Of a stretch of DNA of 13,146 nt, positions 7,383 through 13,146 are shown piece after piece (the first letter of the stretch is position 1; every line of letters starts with the position of its first letter). The translations under genes were made by a program, and so were the position numbers. The stretch is from positions 1 through 13,146 of the forward strand of contig DMTA01000267.1 in the NCBI GenBank assembly GCA_003454835.1, given 5' to 3'. The stretch comes from Achromobacter sp. (GTDB taxonomy: Bacteria > Pseudomonadota > Gammaproteobacteria > Burkholderiales > Burkholderiaceae_B). The notes under the pieces were generated by a model. That model was not told where the DNA came from. It saw nothing but the letters and a program-made list of their open reading frames with translations, and did no database searches.

Positions 7383-7755
7383 GCGTGTCTCCCACGTCCT
7401 TCATGGTGTCGAAGTAAGTCTGTTCATTGGCGATGAACGCCGCAACCATCGCGCGATAGGTGGCGTCCACCACCTGCTCCAGGTTGGAGAAGCCCTGGTT
7501 GTGGCGCTGGGCCAGCGCCCGGGCCTTTTCAAATACCTGGGCTTGACGCGCGGGCGCGCTCACCTGGAAGGCGTCGCGCTTGAACCGCGCGGCGTCCTTC
7601 ACGTACATCGCGCGCTGGGCGATCAGCCGCACGATCTCGTCGTCCAGCCGGTCGATGTTGGCGCGCACGTCGGCCAGATTGGCGCAAAGCGGGCGATAGG
7701 CCGGATCGGTGTACTCGCGCAGCGGCGCGCCGTGGGCATCGGGTTCTTTGCTCAC
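7375..7755 (-). CDS. Chorismate mutase type II / isochorismate-pyruvate lyase-like (AroQ/PchB fold) protein
   Basis: A 126-residue all-helical protein. Arg31 (LADVRANIDRLD), Arg48 (LIAQRAMYVK) and Lys59 (AARFK) have spacing 17 and 11, the same as the catalytic Arg11/Arg28/Lys39 of E. coli AroQ and Arg14/Arg31/Lys42 of PchB, recalled from memory. The stretch up to Arg70 (SAPAR) aligns without gaps to PchB by eye, nearer to PchB than to AroQ. The glutamate that AroQ has after the lysine is not evident. The last catalytic position falls at Glu111 or Gln112 in FIANEQTYF, depending on a small helix insertion. The start is a GTG at 7755 overlapping the isomerase stop (GTGA), and no other start fits. 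It could rearrange chorismate, cleave isochorismate to salicylate, or act on a related enol ether. Such a gene inside a degradation operon is unexpected. Confidence 0.85.
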   Translation of the reverse strand: MSKEPDAHGAPLREYTDPAYRPLCANLADVRANIDRLDDEIVRLIAQRAMYVKDAARFKRDAFQVSAPARQAQVFEKARALAQRHNQGFSNLEQVVDATYRAMVAAFIANEQTYFDTMKDVGDTHA

Positions 7756-8477
7756 TGGGTGTAGTCCGGTTGCTGTGCAGGCGCAGCCTGCTGGAAGGCG
7801 GGTTGCGCATTGCAGTGTTCGACGATGCGCAGAATGCGCGGATAGGCGGACAGGTCGCAGCCCATGCGCTGCGCATTGGCCACCTGCGGCACCAGGCAGC
7901 AGTCCGCCAGCGTCGGCTCAGCCCCAAAGCAGTACACGCCGTGTCCGTGACGCGCCAGCAGCGCTTCCACTGCCGTCAGGCCCTCGCGGATCCAATGGTG
8001 ATACCAGGCGTTTTTCTGCGCCTCGGTCGCGCCCAGCACGTCCTGCAGATAACGCAGGATGCGCATGTTGTTGACGGGATGGATGTCGCACGAGATGGCG
8101 TGGGACAGCTCCAGCACGCGGGCGCGCGCCCGCGTGTCGGCAGGAATCAGACGTGGCTCGGGATGCGTGGCGTCCAGGTAGTCGACGATGGCGAGCGACT
8201 GCGAAAGCTGCACATCGCCATCGATCAGCAGCGGCACGCCGGCCGACGGGTTGCGCGCCATGTAGTCCGGCGCCCGCTGTTCCTGCTTGCGCAGGTTCAC
8301 GGGCAGGTATTCGTAGGACAGGCCCTTGAGCGCAAGCGCGATGCGCACGCGGTAGGAGGTGGAGCTGTTGAAGAAGTTGTGCAGTTGCATGGATGAGGCG
8401 TCTCGTGAGGACGGTTGGCCGTGGGCGGATCTTTCTGGGACGTTCATGTCAGGAAAGTTCATGCCTGAATCACTCAT
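7752..8477 (-). CDS. nagL: Maleylpyruvate isomerase, zeta-class glutathione S-transferase
   Basis: Predicted to isomerise maleylpyruvate to fumarylpyruvate using glutathione as cofactor. The recognisable enzyme begins at MQLHNFF (ATG at 8390) and is 212 residues from there, the usual length. It shows SSTSYRVRIALALKG with the active-site serine/threonine cluster, the Gln-Ser glutathione-binding pair (LSQSLAIVDYLD), and the zeta-class segment CDIHPVNNMRILRYL. The ATG at 8477 overlaps the stop of Bug receptor 1 (ATGA), which favours coupled initiation there and gives 241 residues with a 29-residue polar extension. No ribosome site lies ahead of 8390, so I used 8477, but 8390 remains possible. 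Maleylacetoacetate isomerase is the close relative; the gentisate dioxygenase and fumarylpyruvate hydrolase in the same operon favour maleylpyruvate. Confidence 0.9.
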   Translation of the reverse strand: MSDSGMNFPDMNVPERSAHGQPSSRDASSMQLHNFFNSSTSYRVRIALALKGLSYEYLPVNLRKQEQRAPDYMARNPSAGVPLLIDGDVQLSQSLAIVDYLDATHPEPRLIPADTRARARVLELSHAISCDIHPVNNMRILRYLQDVLGATEAQKNAWYHHWIREGLTAVEALLARHGHGVYCFGAEPTLADCCLVPQVANAQRMGCDLSAYPRILRIVEHCNAQPAFQQAAPAQQPDYTQ

Positions 8478-9439
8478 TCGGCCGTGATGCCGGTGCGGGC
8501 GACGACGTCGTCCCAGCGTTTGGCGTCACGGGCGATGAGCGATCCGAAATCGGCAGGCGTGGACGTGGCAGGCACCATGCCCTGCGCATCGAACGCAGTG
8601 GCGGTCGCGGGCGTCTTCAAGATGGCGTTGATCGCCTGGTTCATGCGGTCGACGATGGCGGGCGGCGTGCCCTTGGGCGCCAGCACCCCGTACCACATGT
8701 CCACATCCGCGCCTTGCAGGCCGGCCTCGGTCAGCGTGGGCACGTCGGGCAGTTGCGGCAGGCGCTTCGGGCTGCCGGTGGCGATCACCTTGAGTCTTCC
8801 GCCCTTCACTTGCGGCAGCGCGACATGAACCGGCAGGAACATGTAGTCAAGCCGTCCGCCCAGCATGTCGGTGACGGCGCCCGCCGTGCCCTTGTACGGC
8901 ACGTGCAGCATGGTGGCGCCGGTGCGATCCAGAAACAGCGCCATCGAGAGGTGATGGGGCGTGCCCACGCCGGGCGTGCCATAGCTCAGCTTGCCCGGCG
9001 CGGCCTTGGCCGCCTGCACCACGTCGCCCACGGTATTGGCGGGATTGGACGGATGCGTGACCAGCAGGAGCGATCCCCACGAGGTCAGGCCGACCGGCGC
9101 AAAGTCCTGTTGCGGATCAAAGCGCAGCTTGCCTTTGTAGAGGCTGCTGTTCATGACGAACGTGTTGACCGTGACCAGGAATGTGTAGCCGTCGGGATTG
9201 GCGCGCGCGACCTTCTCACTGCCGATATTGCCGCTGGCGCCGGCCAGGTTCTCCACCACGACGGGTTGGCCCAGCGTCTGCGGCAGGCTGGCCGCCAGTT
9301 GGCGCGCGATCAGGTCGATGCCGGTGCCGGGCGTGAACGGCACGACGAGCGTGATGGGCCGGTCGGGCCAGGCGGCGTGGCTGGCCGATGCCGCGAAGGA
9401 CAGGGCCGCGGCCGCCAGAGCGCGTAGCAACTTGAACAT
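8474..9439 (-). CDS. Bug/TctC-family periplasmic substrate-binding protein (first copy)
   Basis: A 321-residue secreted receptor. The signal peptide is residues 1-22, with cleavage after SHA and the mature protein starting AWPDRPITL, the classic Bug start. Further family motifs are VVPFTPGTGID, VVVENLAGASGNIGSEKVARA, a mid-protein LSYGTPGVGTPHHLSM and LPQLPDVPTLTEAGL. A strong ribosome site (AAGGAGA) lies ahead of the ATG at 9439. The stop overlaps the isomerase start by four bases. It differs clearly from the second Bug in the operon, so the pair is not a recent tandem copy. No TctA/TctB genes are nearby. It probably binds a carboxylate linked to the pathway for uptake with remote membrane partners or for signalling, but the ligand cannot be read from sequence. 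Confidence 0.92.
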   Translation of the reverse strand: MFKLLRALAAAALSFAASASHAAWPDRPITLVVPFTPGTGIDLIARQLAASLPQTLGQPVVVENLAGASGNIGSEKVARANPDGYTFLVTVNTFVMNSSLYKGKLRFDPQQDFAPVGLTSWGSLLLVTHPSNPANTVGDVVQAAKAAPGKLSYGTPGVGTPHHLSMALFLDRTGATMLHVPYKGTAGAVTDMLGGRLDYMFLPVHVALPQVKGGRLKVIATGSPKRLPQLPDVPTLTEAGLQGADVDMWYGVLAPKGTPPAIVDRMNQAINAILKTPATATAFDAQGMVPATSTPADFGSLIARDAKRWDDVVARTGITAE

Positions 9440-9487
9440 GGTTTGTCTCCTTGTTTGTCGCCGGTCATGCGCCGGCTTTGAAGGACG

Positions 9488-9505
9488 GCGGGCCTTGGGA
9501 CCCGC
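9488..9505 (-). other. Small stem-loop in the gap between PhzS-like monooxygenase and Bug receptor genes
   Basis: On the - strand GCGGGTCCCAAGGCCCGC folds into a 7-bp stem (one G-T wobble) with a CCAA loop, placed 24 bases after the monooxygenase stop within an 89-bp gap. No T-run follows. It may protect the upstream message end or be incidental. A second weaker dyad (GCCGG and its complement) lies nearer the Bug start. Confidence 0.35.
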
Positions 9506-9528
9506 ACGCCTGTGAGGTCGGGCTACCG

Positions 9529-10788
9529 CTATACGTAGGGCGCACGTTCCTTCAGCGCGACCGGGTCGAAGCCCGCCACCTGCTTGTAGCGCCGGGAAAT
9601 CCCTTCCAGTTCCTCGCGGCTGATGACGTCTTCGATCCGCGCATAGGGCTTGTCCGCCGAACGCACGTGGACTTCACGCAGGATCGCGTCGGGCGGGTTG
9701 CTGCGATTGGTCAGCACGACGCGCGTCGTGGCTTCGACGCGGACGCGGTCGTACTGCTGCAAGGCATCGGGCGTCAGGCCCAGGCGCTTGAGCTGGCCGG
9801 TCAGGTAGCGGGCATCCACCACGGCCTGGCCCGCGCCGTTCGAGCCGCGCGGCACCATCGGGTGCGCGGCGTCGCCCAGCAACGTCATGCGGCCCTGCGT
9901 CCACGTGGGCAGCGGGTCCTGGTCGACCATGGGGTATTCCAGGATCGAGTCGGCATCCTGAATGAGCTTGGCCACGTCGAGCCAGTCGAAATGCCAGTCC
10001 GCAAAGGCCGGAAAGAAATCCTCGAGCCTGCCGCTGCGGTTCCAGTCGCGCACGGCAGGTTGGTCGGCTTCGATCTCGGCGACCCAGTTCACCAGCTGGT
10101 TGCCTTCCGCGTCGATGTTGTCGCGAATCGGGTAGATCACCATCTTGCCGGTGGATAGCCAGCCGGCGCGCACCATGCTCGCGCCCGACAGGAAGGGTTT
10201 GCAGCGCGTCGTGCCACGCCACATGTTCACGCCGGAGTAGCGCGGCGCGCCTTCCTGCGGATAGCGCTGCTTGCGCAATACCGAGTGGATACCGTCGCAG
10301 CCGACAGCAATGCGGCCGCGCACGGACGGCAGCGCATTGCCGTCGTTGTCCTGAAAGCTGGCCGTGACGCTGTCGGCGTCCTGCGTCACGCCCGTGCAGC
10401 GCGCGTTCACCACGATACTGTCCTGGCCCAGGCGCTCGCGCACGGCATCCAGCAACGCCATTTGCAGGTCGCCGCGATGGATGGAGTACTGCGGCCACTC
10501 GTAGCCGGCGTCGGTGCCCGCAGGTTCGCCATAGATGAACTGGCCGTGCCGCGTGTAGAACACGGACTCACGGGTGCGCACGGCAATCGCGTCCAATGCG
10601 GGCAACAGGCCCAACTCATCCAGTTCGCGAGTGGCGTGCGGCAGCAGGTTGATGCCCACGCCTAGCGGCTTGATCTCGCGCACGGCTTCGAACACGCGGC
10701 AGGATATGCCCGCCTGATGCAGGCTCAGCGCCAACACCAGACCGCCGACGCCCGCGCCGACGATGATGACTTCGGTGTCGGTGCGCAT
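9529..10788 (-). CDS. PhzS-like FAD-dependent monooxygenase, substrate unknown
   Basis: A 419-residue group A flavin monooxygenase. Motifs are GAGVGG at 11-16, CDG at 164-166 and LLGDAAHP with GD at 305-306. Several stretches recall Pseudomonas PhzS (5-methylphenazine-1-carboxylate 1-monooxygenase) rather than hydroxybenzoate hydroxylases: PLGVGIN at 41-47, PQYSIHRGDLQM at 99-110, LVNWV, WNRSGRLED at 249-257, and the ADW/YPMVDQDPLPTW region ending near 296. It is expected to hydroxylate, or decarboxylate and hydroxylate, an aromatic carboxylate. The start is either the ATG at 10788, two bases past the hydrolase stop, or a GTG at 10794 overlapping that stop (GTGA). No clear ribosome site serves either, so translation is probably coupled. 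The pathway already has a better 3-hydroxybenzoate hydroxylase candidate, so this one may act on a second substrate feeding gentisate. Confidence 0.88.
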   Translation of the reverse strand: MRTDTEVIIVGAGVGGLVLALSLHQAGISCRVFEAVREIKPLGVGINLLPHATRELDELGLLPALDAIAVRTRESVFYTRHGQFIYGEPAGTDAGYEWPQYSIHRGDLQMALLDAVRERLGQDSIVVNARCTGVTQDADSVTASFQDNDGNALPSVRGRIAVGCDGIHSVLRKQRYPQEGAPRYSGVNMWRGTTRCKPFLSGASMVRAGWLSTGKMVIYPIRDNIDAEGNQLVNWVAEIEADQPAVRDWNRSGRLEDFFPAFADWHFDWLDVAKLIQDADSILEYPMVDQDPLPTWTQGRMTLLGDAAHPMVPRGSNGAGQAVVDARYLTGQLKRLGLTPDALQQYDRVRVEATTRVVLTNRSNPPDAILREVHVRSADKPYARIEDVISREELEGISRRYKQVAGFDPVALKERAPYV

Positions 10789-10790
10789 CG

Positions 10791-11489
10791 TCACACCATC
10801 TGCACGCTGAGCGCGCCCAGGCCGTCGACGCCACCGGCCATCCTGTCGCCGCGCGCCACGGGTCCCACGCCTTCGGGTGTGCCGGTGTAGATGAGGTCGC
10901 CGGCTTCAAGGCGGAAGTATTTGGAGAGGTACGCGATGGTTTCGGCAATGGACCAGATCAGCTTGCCGATGTCGCTGCGCTGCTTGTCCGCGCCATTGAC
11001 CTGCAGCCAGATGCCGGCCTTTTCAATGTCCTTGACCGATTGCGCGGGATGCAGCGGGCCGATGGGCGCGCTCTGGTCAAAGGCCTTGCCCAGTTCCCAC
11101 GGGCGGCCGGCCTCGCGCATCTTCATCTGCAGGTCGCGGCGCGTCATGTCCAGGCCGACGGCATAGCCATACACGTGCTGCAGGGCGTCGTCGACGGAGA
11201 TGTTGGCGCCGCCCTTGCCGATAGCCGCGACGAGTTCGATCTCGTAATGCAGATTGGCCGTTTCGGGCGGATAGGGCAGTGAAAGCGTGCTGCCTTCGGC
11301 AACGGGCACAACGGCGTCGGCGGGCTTGCAGAAGAAGAACGGCGGTTCGCGGTCGGGGTCGAAGCCCATCTCGCGCGCATGGGCGGCGTAGTTGCGGCCA
11401 ACGCAGTAGACGCGGCGCACGGGAAAACGGTCCTGGCTGCCGGCGATGGGCACGGCGACGGGGGCTGCGGGAGCAAACACAAACGACAT
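10791..11489 (-). CDS. nagK: Fumarylpyruvate hydrolase, FAH family
   Basis: A 232-residue fumarylacetoacetate hydrolase-fold enzyme, predicted to split fumarylpyruvate into fumarate and pyruvate. It has the CVGRNYAAHAREMG segment at 29-42, the metal-binding Glu83 and Glu85 in LHYEIEL, Asp114 in GLDMTRRDLQ, and the conserved TGTPEGVGPV at 202-211. Length and these motifs match NagK of gentisate pathways. It comes 55 bp after the gentisate dioxygenase stop, with AAAGGG ahead of the ATG at 11489. Its stop overlaps or abuts the PhzS-like monooxygenase start. Other FAH-family hydrolases (for example of homoprotocatechuate routes) are possible on sequence alone, but the presence of dioxygenase and maleylpyruvate isomerase in the same operon makes fumarylpyruvate the clear choice. 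Confidence 0.92.
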   Translation of the reverse strand: MSFVFAPAAPVAVPIAGSQDRFPVRRVYCVGRNYAAHAREMGFDPDREPPFFFCKPADAVVPVAEGSTLSLPYPPETANLHYEIELVAAIGKGGANISVDDALQHVYGYAVGLDMTRRDLQMKMREAGRPWELGKAFDQSAPIGPLHPAQSVKDIEKAGIWLQVNGADKQRSDIGKLIWSIAETIAYLSKYFRLEAGDLIYTGTPEGVGPVARGDRMAGGVDGLGALSVQMV

Positions 11490-11544
11490 GGATCACCCTT
11501 TGAAGACGGGATGGAGATTCGGGAACGCCAGGCGGGCGCCCGGG

Positions 11545-12612
11545 TCAGGCGACGCGTTCTTCGCGCCACAGGCCCAGCGCGTCCTGCACCGGGCGGTCGG
11601 AATAACTGAAGAGCGTGGCGTCTTCCAGCGCGGCAAGCTGCACCGGCATCCATGACGGCGCGACAAAGACATCGCGCGGACCAAAGTGGAATTCCTGGTC
11701 GCCGATGCGCGCGGAGCCACGGCCCTCGACGACGCTGTAGACCGTGGAATCGGTCGTGCGCGTCGTCTTGCCCTGGAAACCCGCGGGCAGGAACTGCATG
11801 AACGTGGCCATTGTGGGCATGGGATAGCCGCCCGTGGCCGGATTCAGATAGCGCAGCTTCACGCCGTCCCACGGGTCCAGTTCGCCGTGCCGATACAGCG
11901 CATCCAGCGCTTCGCGGCTGCGTTCGTAGGGGTAGTTGAAGATCGGCGACGTGCCGCTGGCAACGTGATGCCGCACAGGCGCCATGTTGTGGCCAAAGCG
12001 CGCCATGCTGTCGCCCTCGGGGCGCGTGACGGGCTGCGTGGCGGACGGATAGTTCTCGGCAAAGCCCGCATCCAGAAAGCGCAGCAGCGGAATGTCCAGG
12101 CCATCCAGCCAAACCACCGGCTCGCCGCCCTCGACGGTTTCCGCATTGCCGTGGTCATGCCACGTCCACGATGGCGTGATGATGAAGTCGCCCGGGTGCA
12201 TGGTGGTGCGCTCGCCGTTGACGGCGGTGTAGGCGCCGCGGCCTTCCACGATGAAGCGCAGGGCCGATTGCGTGTGACGGTGGCTTGGCGCGATCTCGCC
12301 GGGCAGGATCAGTTGCAGACCCGCGTACAGGCTTTGCGTGATGCTGGCCTGGCCCGGCAGGCCAGGGTTTTCCAGAATCAGAACGCGGCGAACGGCTTCT
12401 TCCGCCGTGATCAGCGATCCGGACGCCATGACGTCGTCGCGCACATCGTCGTATTTCCACAGGGCCGGCACGCAGCGCGGCGCGGGCTGGCGCGGCACCA
12501 GGTTGTGCAGCGACTCCCACAGGGGCGCCATGTGTTTCTTGGCGATGCGCGCGTAGTAAAGGGCGCGGTCCGAGGCAGTGCTGTCCGCGCCGGTGGAATG
12601 ACCGTCGTGCAT
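11545..12612 (-). CDS. gtdA: Gentisate 1,2-dioxygenase
   Basis: A 355-residue bicupin iron(II) dioxygenase that cleaves gentisate between C1 and C2 to give maleylpyruvate. The first cupin holds the metal triad: His111 and His113 in APSHRHTQ, and His152 in WTWHDHGN. It is surrounded by strongly conserved [24 protein letters not shown] and [15 protein letters not shown]. The second cupin is seen in [19 protein letters not shown] and lacks a complete histidine set, as usual in this family. The ATG at 12612 has AGGAGA seven bases upstream. It is the first gene of the minus-strand operon, with a 184-bp divergent control region between it and the LysR gene. It is the pathway's ring-cleavage step and so the most likely first target of induction. 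Confidence 0.95.
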   Translation of the reverse strand: MHDGHSTGADSTASDRALYYARIAKKHMAPLWESLHNLVPRQPAPRCVPALWKYDDVRDDVMASGSLITAEEAVRRVLILENPGLPGQASITQSLYAGLQLILPGEIAPSHRHTQSALRFIVEGRGAYTAVNGERTTMHPGDFIITPSWTWHDHGNAETVEGGEPVVWLDGLDIPLLRFLDAGFAENYPSATQPVTRPEGDSMARFGHNMAPVRHHVASGTSPIFNYPYERSREALDALYRHGELDPWDGVKLRYLNPATGGYPMPTMATFMQFLPAGFQGKTTRTTDSTVYSVVEGRGSARIGDQEFHFGPRDVFVAPSWMPVQLAALEDATLFSYSDRPVQDALGLWREERVA

Positions 12613-12629
12613 GGTTGTCTCCTGTATGT

Positions 12630-12643
12630 CCGGCTATTGCCGG
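12630..12643 (-). other. Small hairpin in the gentisate dioxygenase leader
   Basis: The sequence CCGGCTATTGCCGG forms a perfect 5-bp stem with a four-base loop, ending 17 bases ahead of the dioxygenase start in the predicted untranslated leader. A 10-bp GC palindrome (GGCGGCCGCC, 12652-12661) lies just upstream. Both could shape leader RNA stability, but neither resembles a known riboswitch. Confidence 0.35.
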
Positions 12644-12695
12644 CTTCTACGGGCGGCCGCCGCGTGGGTTCGCAGCTGGTCCTGATATGGAGACG

Positions 12696-12725
12696 ATTAT
12701 GCGAGCAGGAGCTATGTGGTTTGAA
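12696..12725 (-). promoter_or_regulatory. Predicted sigma-70 promoter of the gentisate operon
   Basis: On the - strand a CATAAT -10 box (12696-12701, 5 of 6 matches) follows a weak TTCAAA -35 box (12720-12725, 4 of 6) across 18 bp. This predicts a start near 12689 and an untranslated leader of about 77 bases. A weak -35 with long spacing is what one expects of an activator-dependent promoter. It is the best sigma-70-like pair I found in the gap, but only inferred. Confidence 0.5.
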
Positions 12726-12736
12726 ATGAAATTATC

Positions 12737-12755
12737 TTATTATCGATACCAATAA
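12737..12755. promoter_or_regulatory. Candidate LysR-type regulator binding site (T-N11-A dyad)
   Basis: On the - strand the site reads TTATTGGTATCGATAATAA: perfect 5-bp arms TTATT/AATAA around nine bases, with the core TTGGTATCGATAA fitting the T-N11-A rule for LysR proteins. Its centre is about 57 bp upstream of the predicted operon start, where LysR activators normally bind. It lies in a markedly AT-rich island in GC-rich DNA, between the dioxygenase and the divergent LysR gene. It also sits about 51 bp ahead of the LysR ATG, so autoregulation is likely. Confidence 0.6.
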
Positions 12756-12796
12756 CCATATACATACGAGACAAACCTCCCACCCAAAGGGCCTGC

Positions 12797-13146
12797 ATGG
12801 ACTGGACCCACCGCCTGCGGCTGCGCAATCTGAAGATGCTGCTCAGCCTGGCCCAGACCCGCAACATCAGCCACTCGGCCGCCATGCTCAACACGACGCA
12901 GCCGGGCCTTTCGAAGTGGCTGAAGGATCTGGAAGACGACATCGGGCTGCCGCTCTTCGAGCGCCACGCGCGCGGCCTGCGCCCCACGCCGCATGGCGAC
13001 GTGCTGATCGCGCATGCGCAGCGTGTGGAGTCGCAACTGGATCGCGCCAGCGCGGACATGGCCGCGCTGCGCGAGGGCGGCGGTGGACGCGTCGTGATCG
13101 GCGCGTCCGGCGCATCCGCGTCCGACACGGTGCCGCTGGCGGGGAT
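12797..13146 (+). CDS. LysR-family transcriptional regulator (N-terminal part, cut by window edge)
   Basis: The first 116 codons are visible, open to the right edge. The DNA-binding winged helix-turn-helix is complete: LRNLKMLLSLAQTRNISHSAAMLN then TTQPGLSKWLKDLEDDIGLPLFERHARGL at about residues 9-64, a standard LysR pattern, followed by the linker helix and the start of the effector domain (VVIGASGASASDTVPLAG). The ATG at 12797 has AAAGGG seven bases upstream. The gene is divergent from the gentisate operon with a shared 184-bp control region holding a T-N11-A dyad, the usual layout for a LysR activator and its target. The effector is probably gentisate or 3-hydroxybenzoate, or another pathway compound, but this cannot be read from the visible part. 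Confidence 0.95.
   Translation, partial: MDWTHRLRLRNLKMLLSLAQTRNISHSAAMLNTTQPGLSKWLKDLEDDIGLPLFERHARGLRPTPHGDVLIAHAQRVESQLDRASADMAALREGGGGRVVIGASGASASDTVPLAG

Noticed and set aside
6357..9439. A complete tripartite tricarboxylate transporter.
   Set aside because: Only the periplasmic receptors are present; no TctA or TctB-like membrane protein is encoded in the window.
11533..11542. CGGGCGCCCG palindrome between the dioxygenase and the hydrolase as a terminator.
   Set aside because: It has no loop and no T-run, and such short GC palindromes are frequent by chance at this base composition.

Overview
The window looks like chromosomal DNA from a GC-rich betaproteobacterium, most likely Alcaligenaceae (Bordetella/Achromobacter type). 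This is inferred from GC-rich codon use, the abundance of Bug-type periplasmic receptors, and a gene set typical of Burkholderiales aromatic catabolism. No taxon marker is present.

Layout: one LysR-type regulator starts at 12797 on the + strand and runs off the right edge. Everything else is a single tightly packed minus-strand run of 13 genes, from 12612 down past position 1. In transcription order these are: gentisate 1,2-dioxygenase, fumarylpyruvate hydrolase, a PhzS-like flavin monooxygenase, Bug receptor 1, maleylpyruvate isomerase, a chorismate mutase/PchB-like protein, Bug receptor 2, a FAD-dependent oxidoreductase of unknown role, 3-hydroxybenzoate 6-hydroxylase, an ABC substrate-binding protein, two LivH/LivM-type permeases, and the first 48 codons of a LivG-type ATPase. 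Many junctions overlap (ATGA or GTGA) and the largest gap is 184 bp, so no stretch over 300 bp lacks a gene.

How it works together: the four recognisable catabolic enzymes make a complete route. 3-hydroxybenzoate is hydroxylated to gentisate, the ring is cleaved to maleylpyruvate, this is isomerised to fumarylpyruvate, and that is hydrolysed to fumarate and pyruvate. The ABC transporter of the branched-chain amino acid/aromatic acid class probably imports the aromatic acid. The divergent LysR protein probably controls the run from an AT-rich intergenic region holding a T-N11-A dyad (12737-12755) about 57 bp upstream of a predicted start.

The parts that this pathway does not explain are the most interesting: a PchB/AroQ-type mutase, a PhzS-like monooxygenase, a third FAD oxidoreductase, and two orphan Bug receptors inside the operon. 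Two intergenic gaps (3504-3605 and 6239-6352) are filled by degenerate 12-bp tandem arrays that start at the stop codon of the preceding gene. A GC-rich hairpin lies between the ABC receptor and its permeases, and a palindromic small repeat appears to have been absorbed into the LivM N-terminus. No rRNA, tRNA, CRISPR or insertion sequence was seen.
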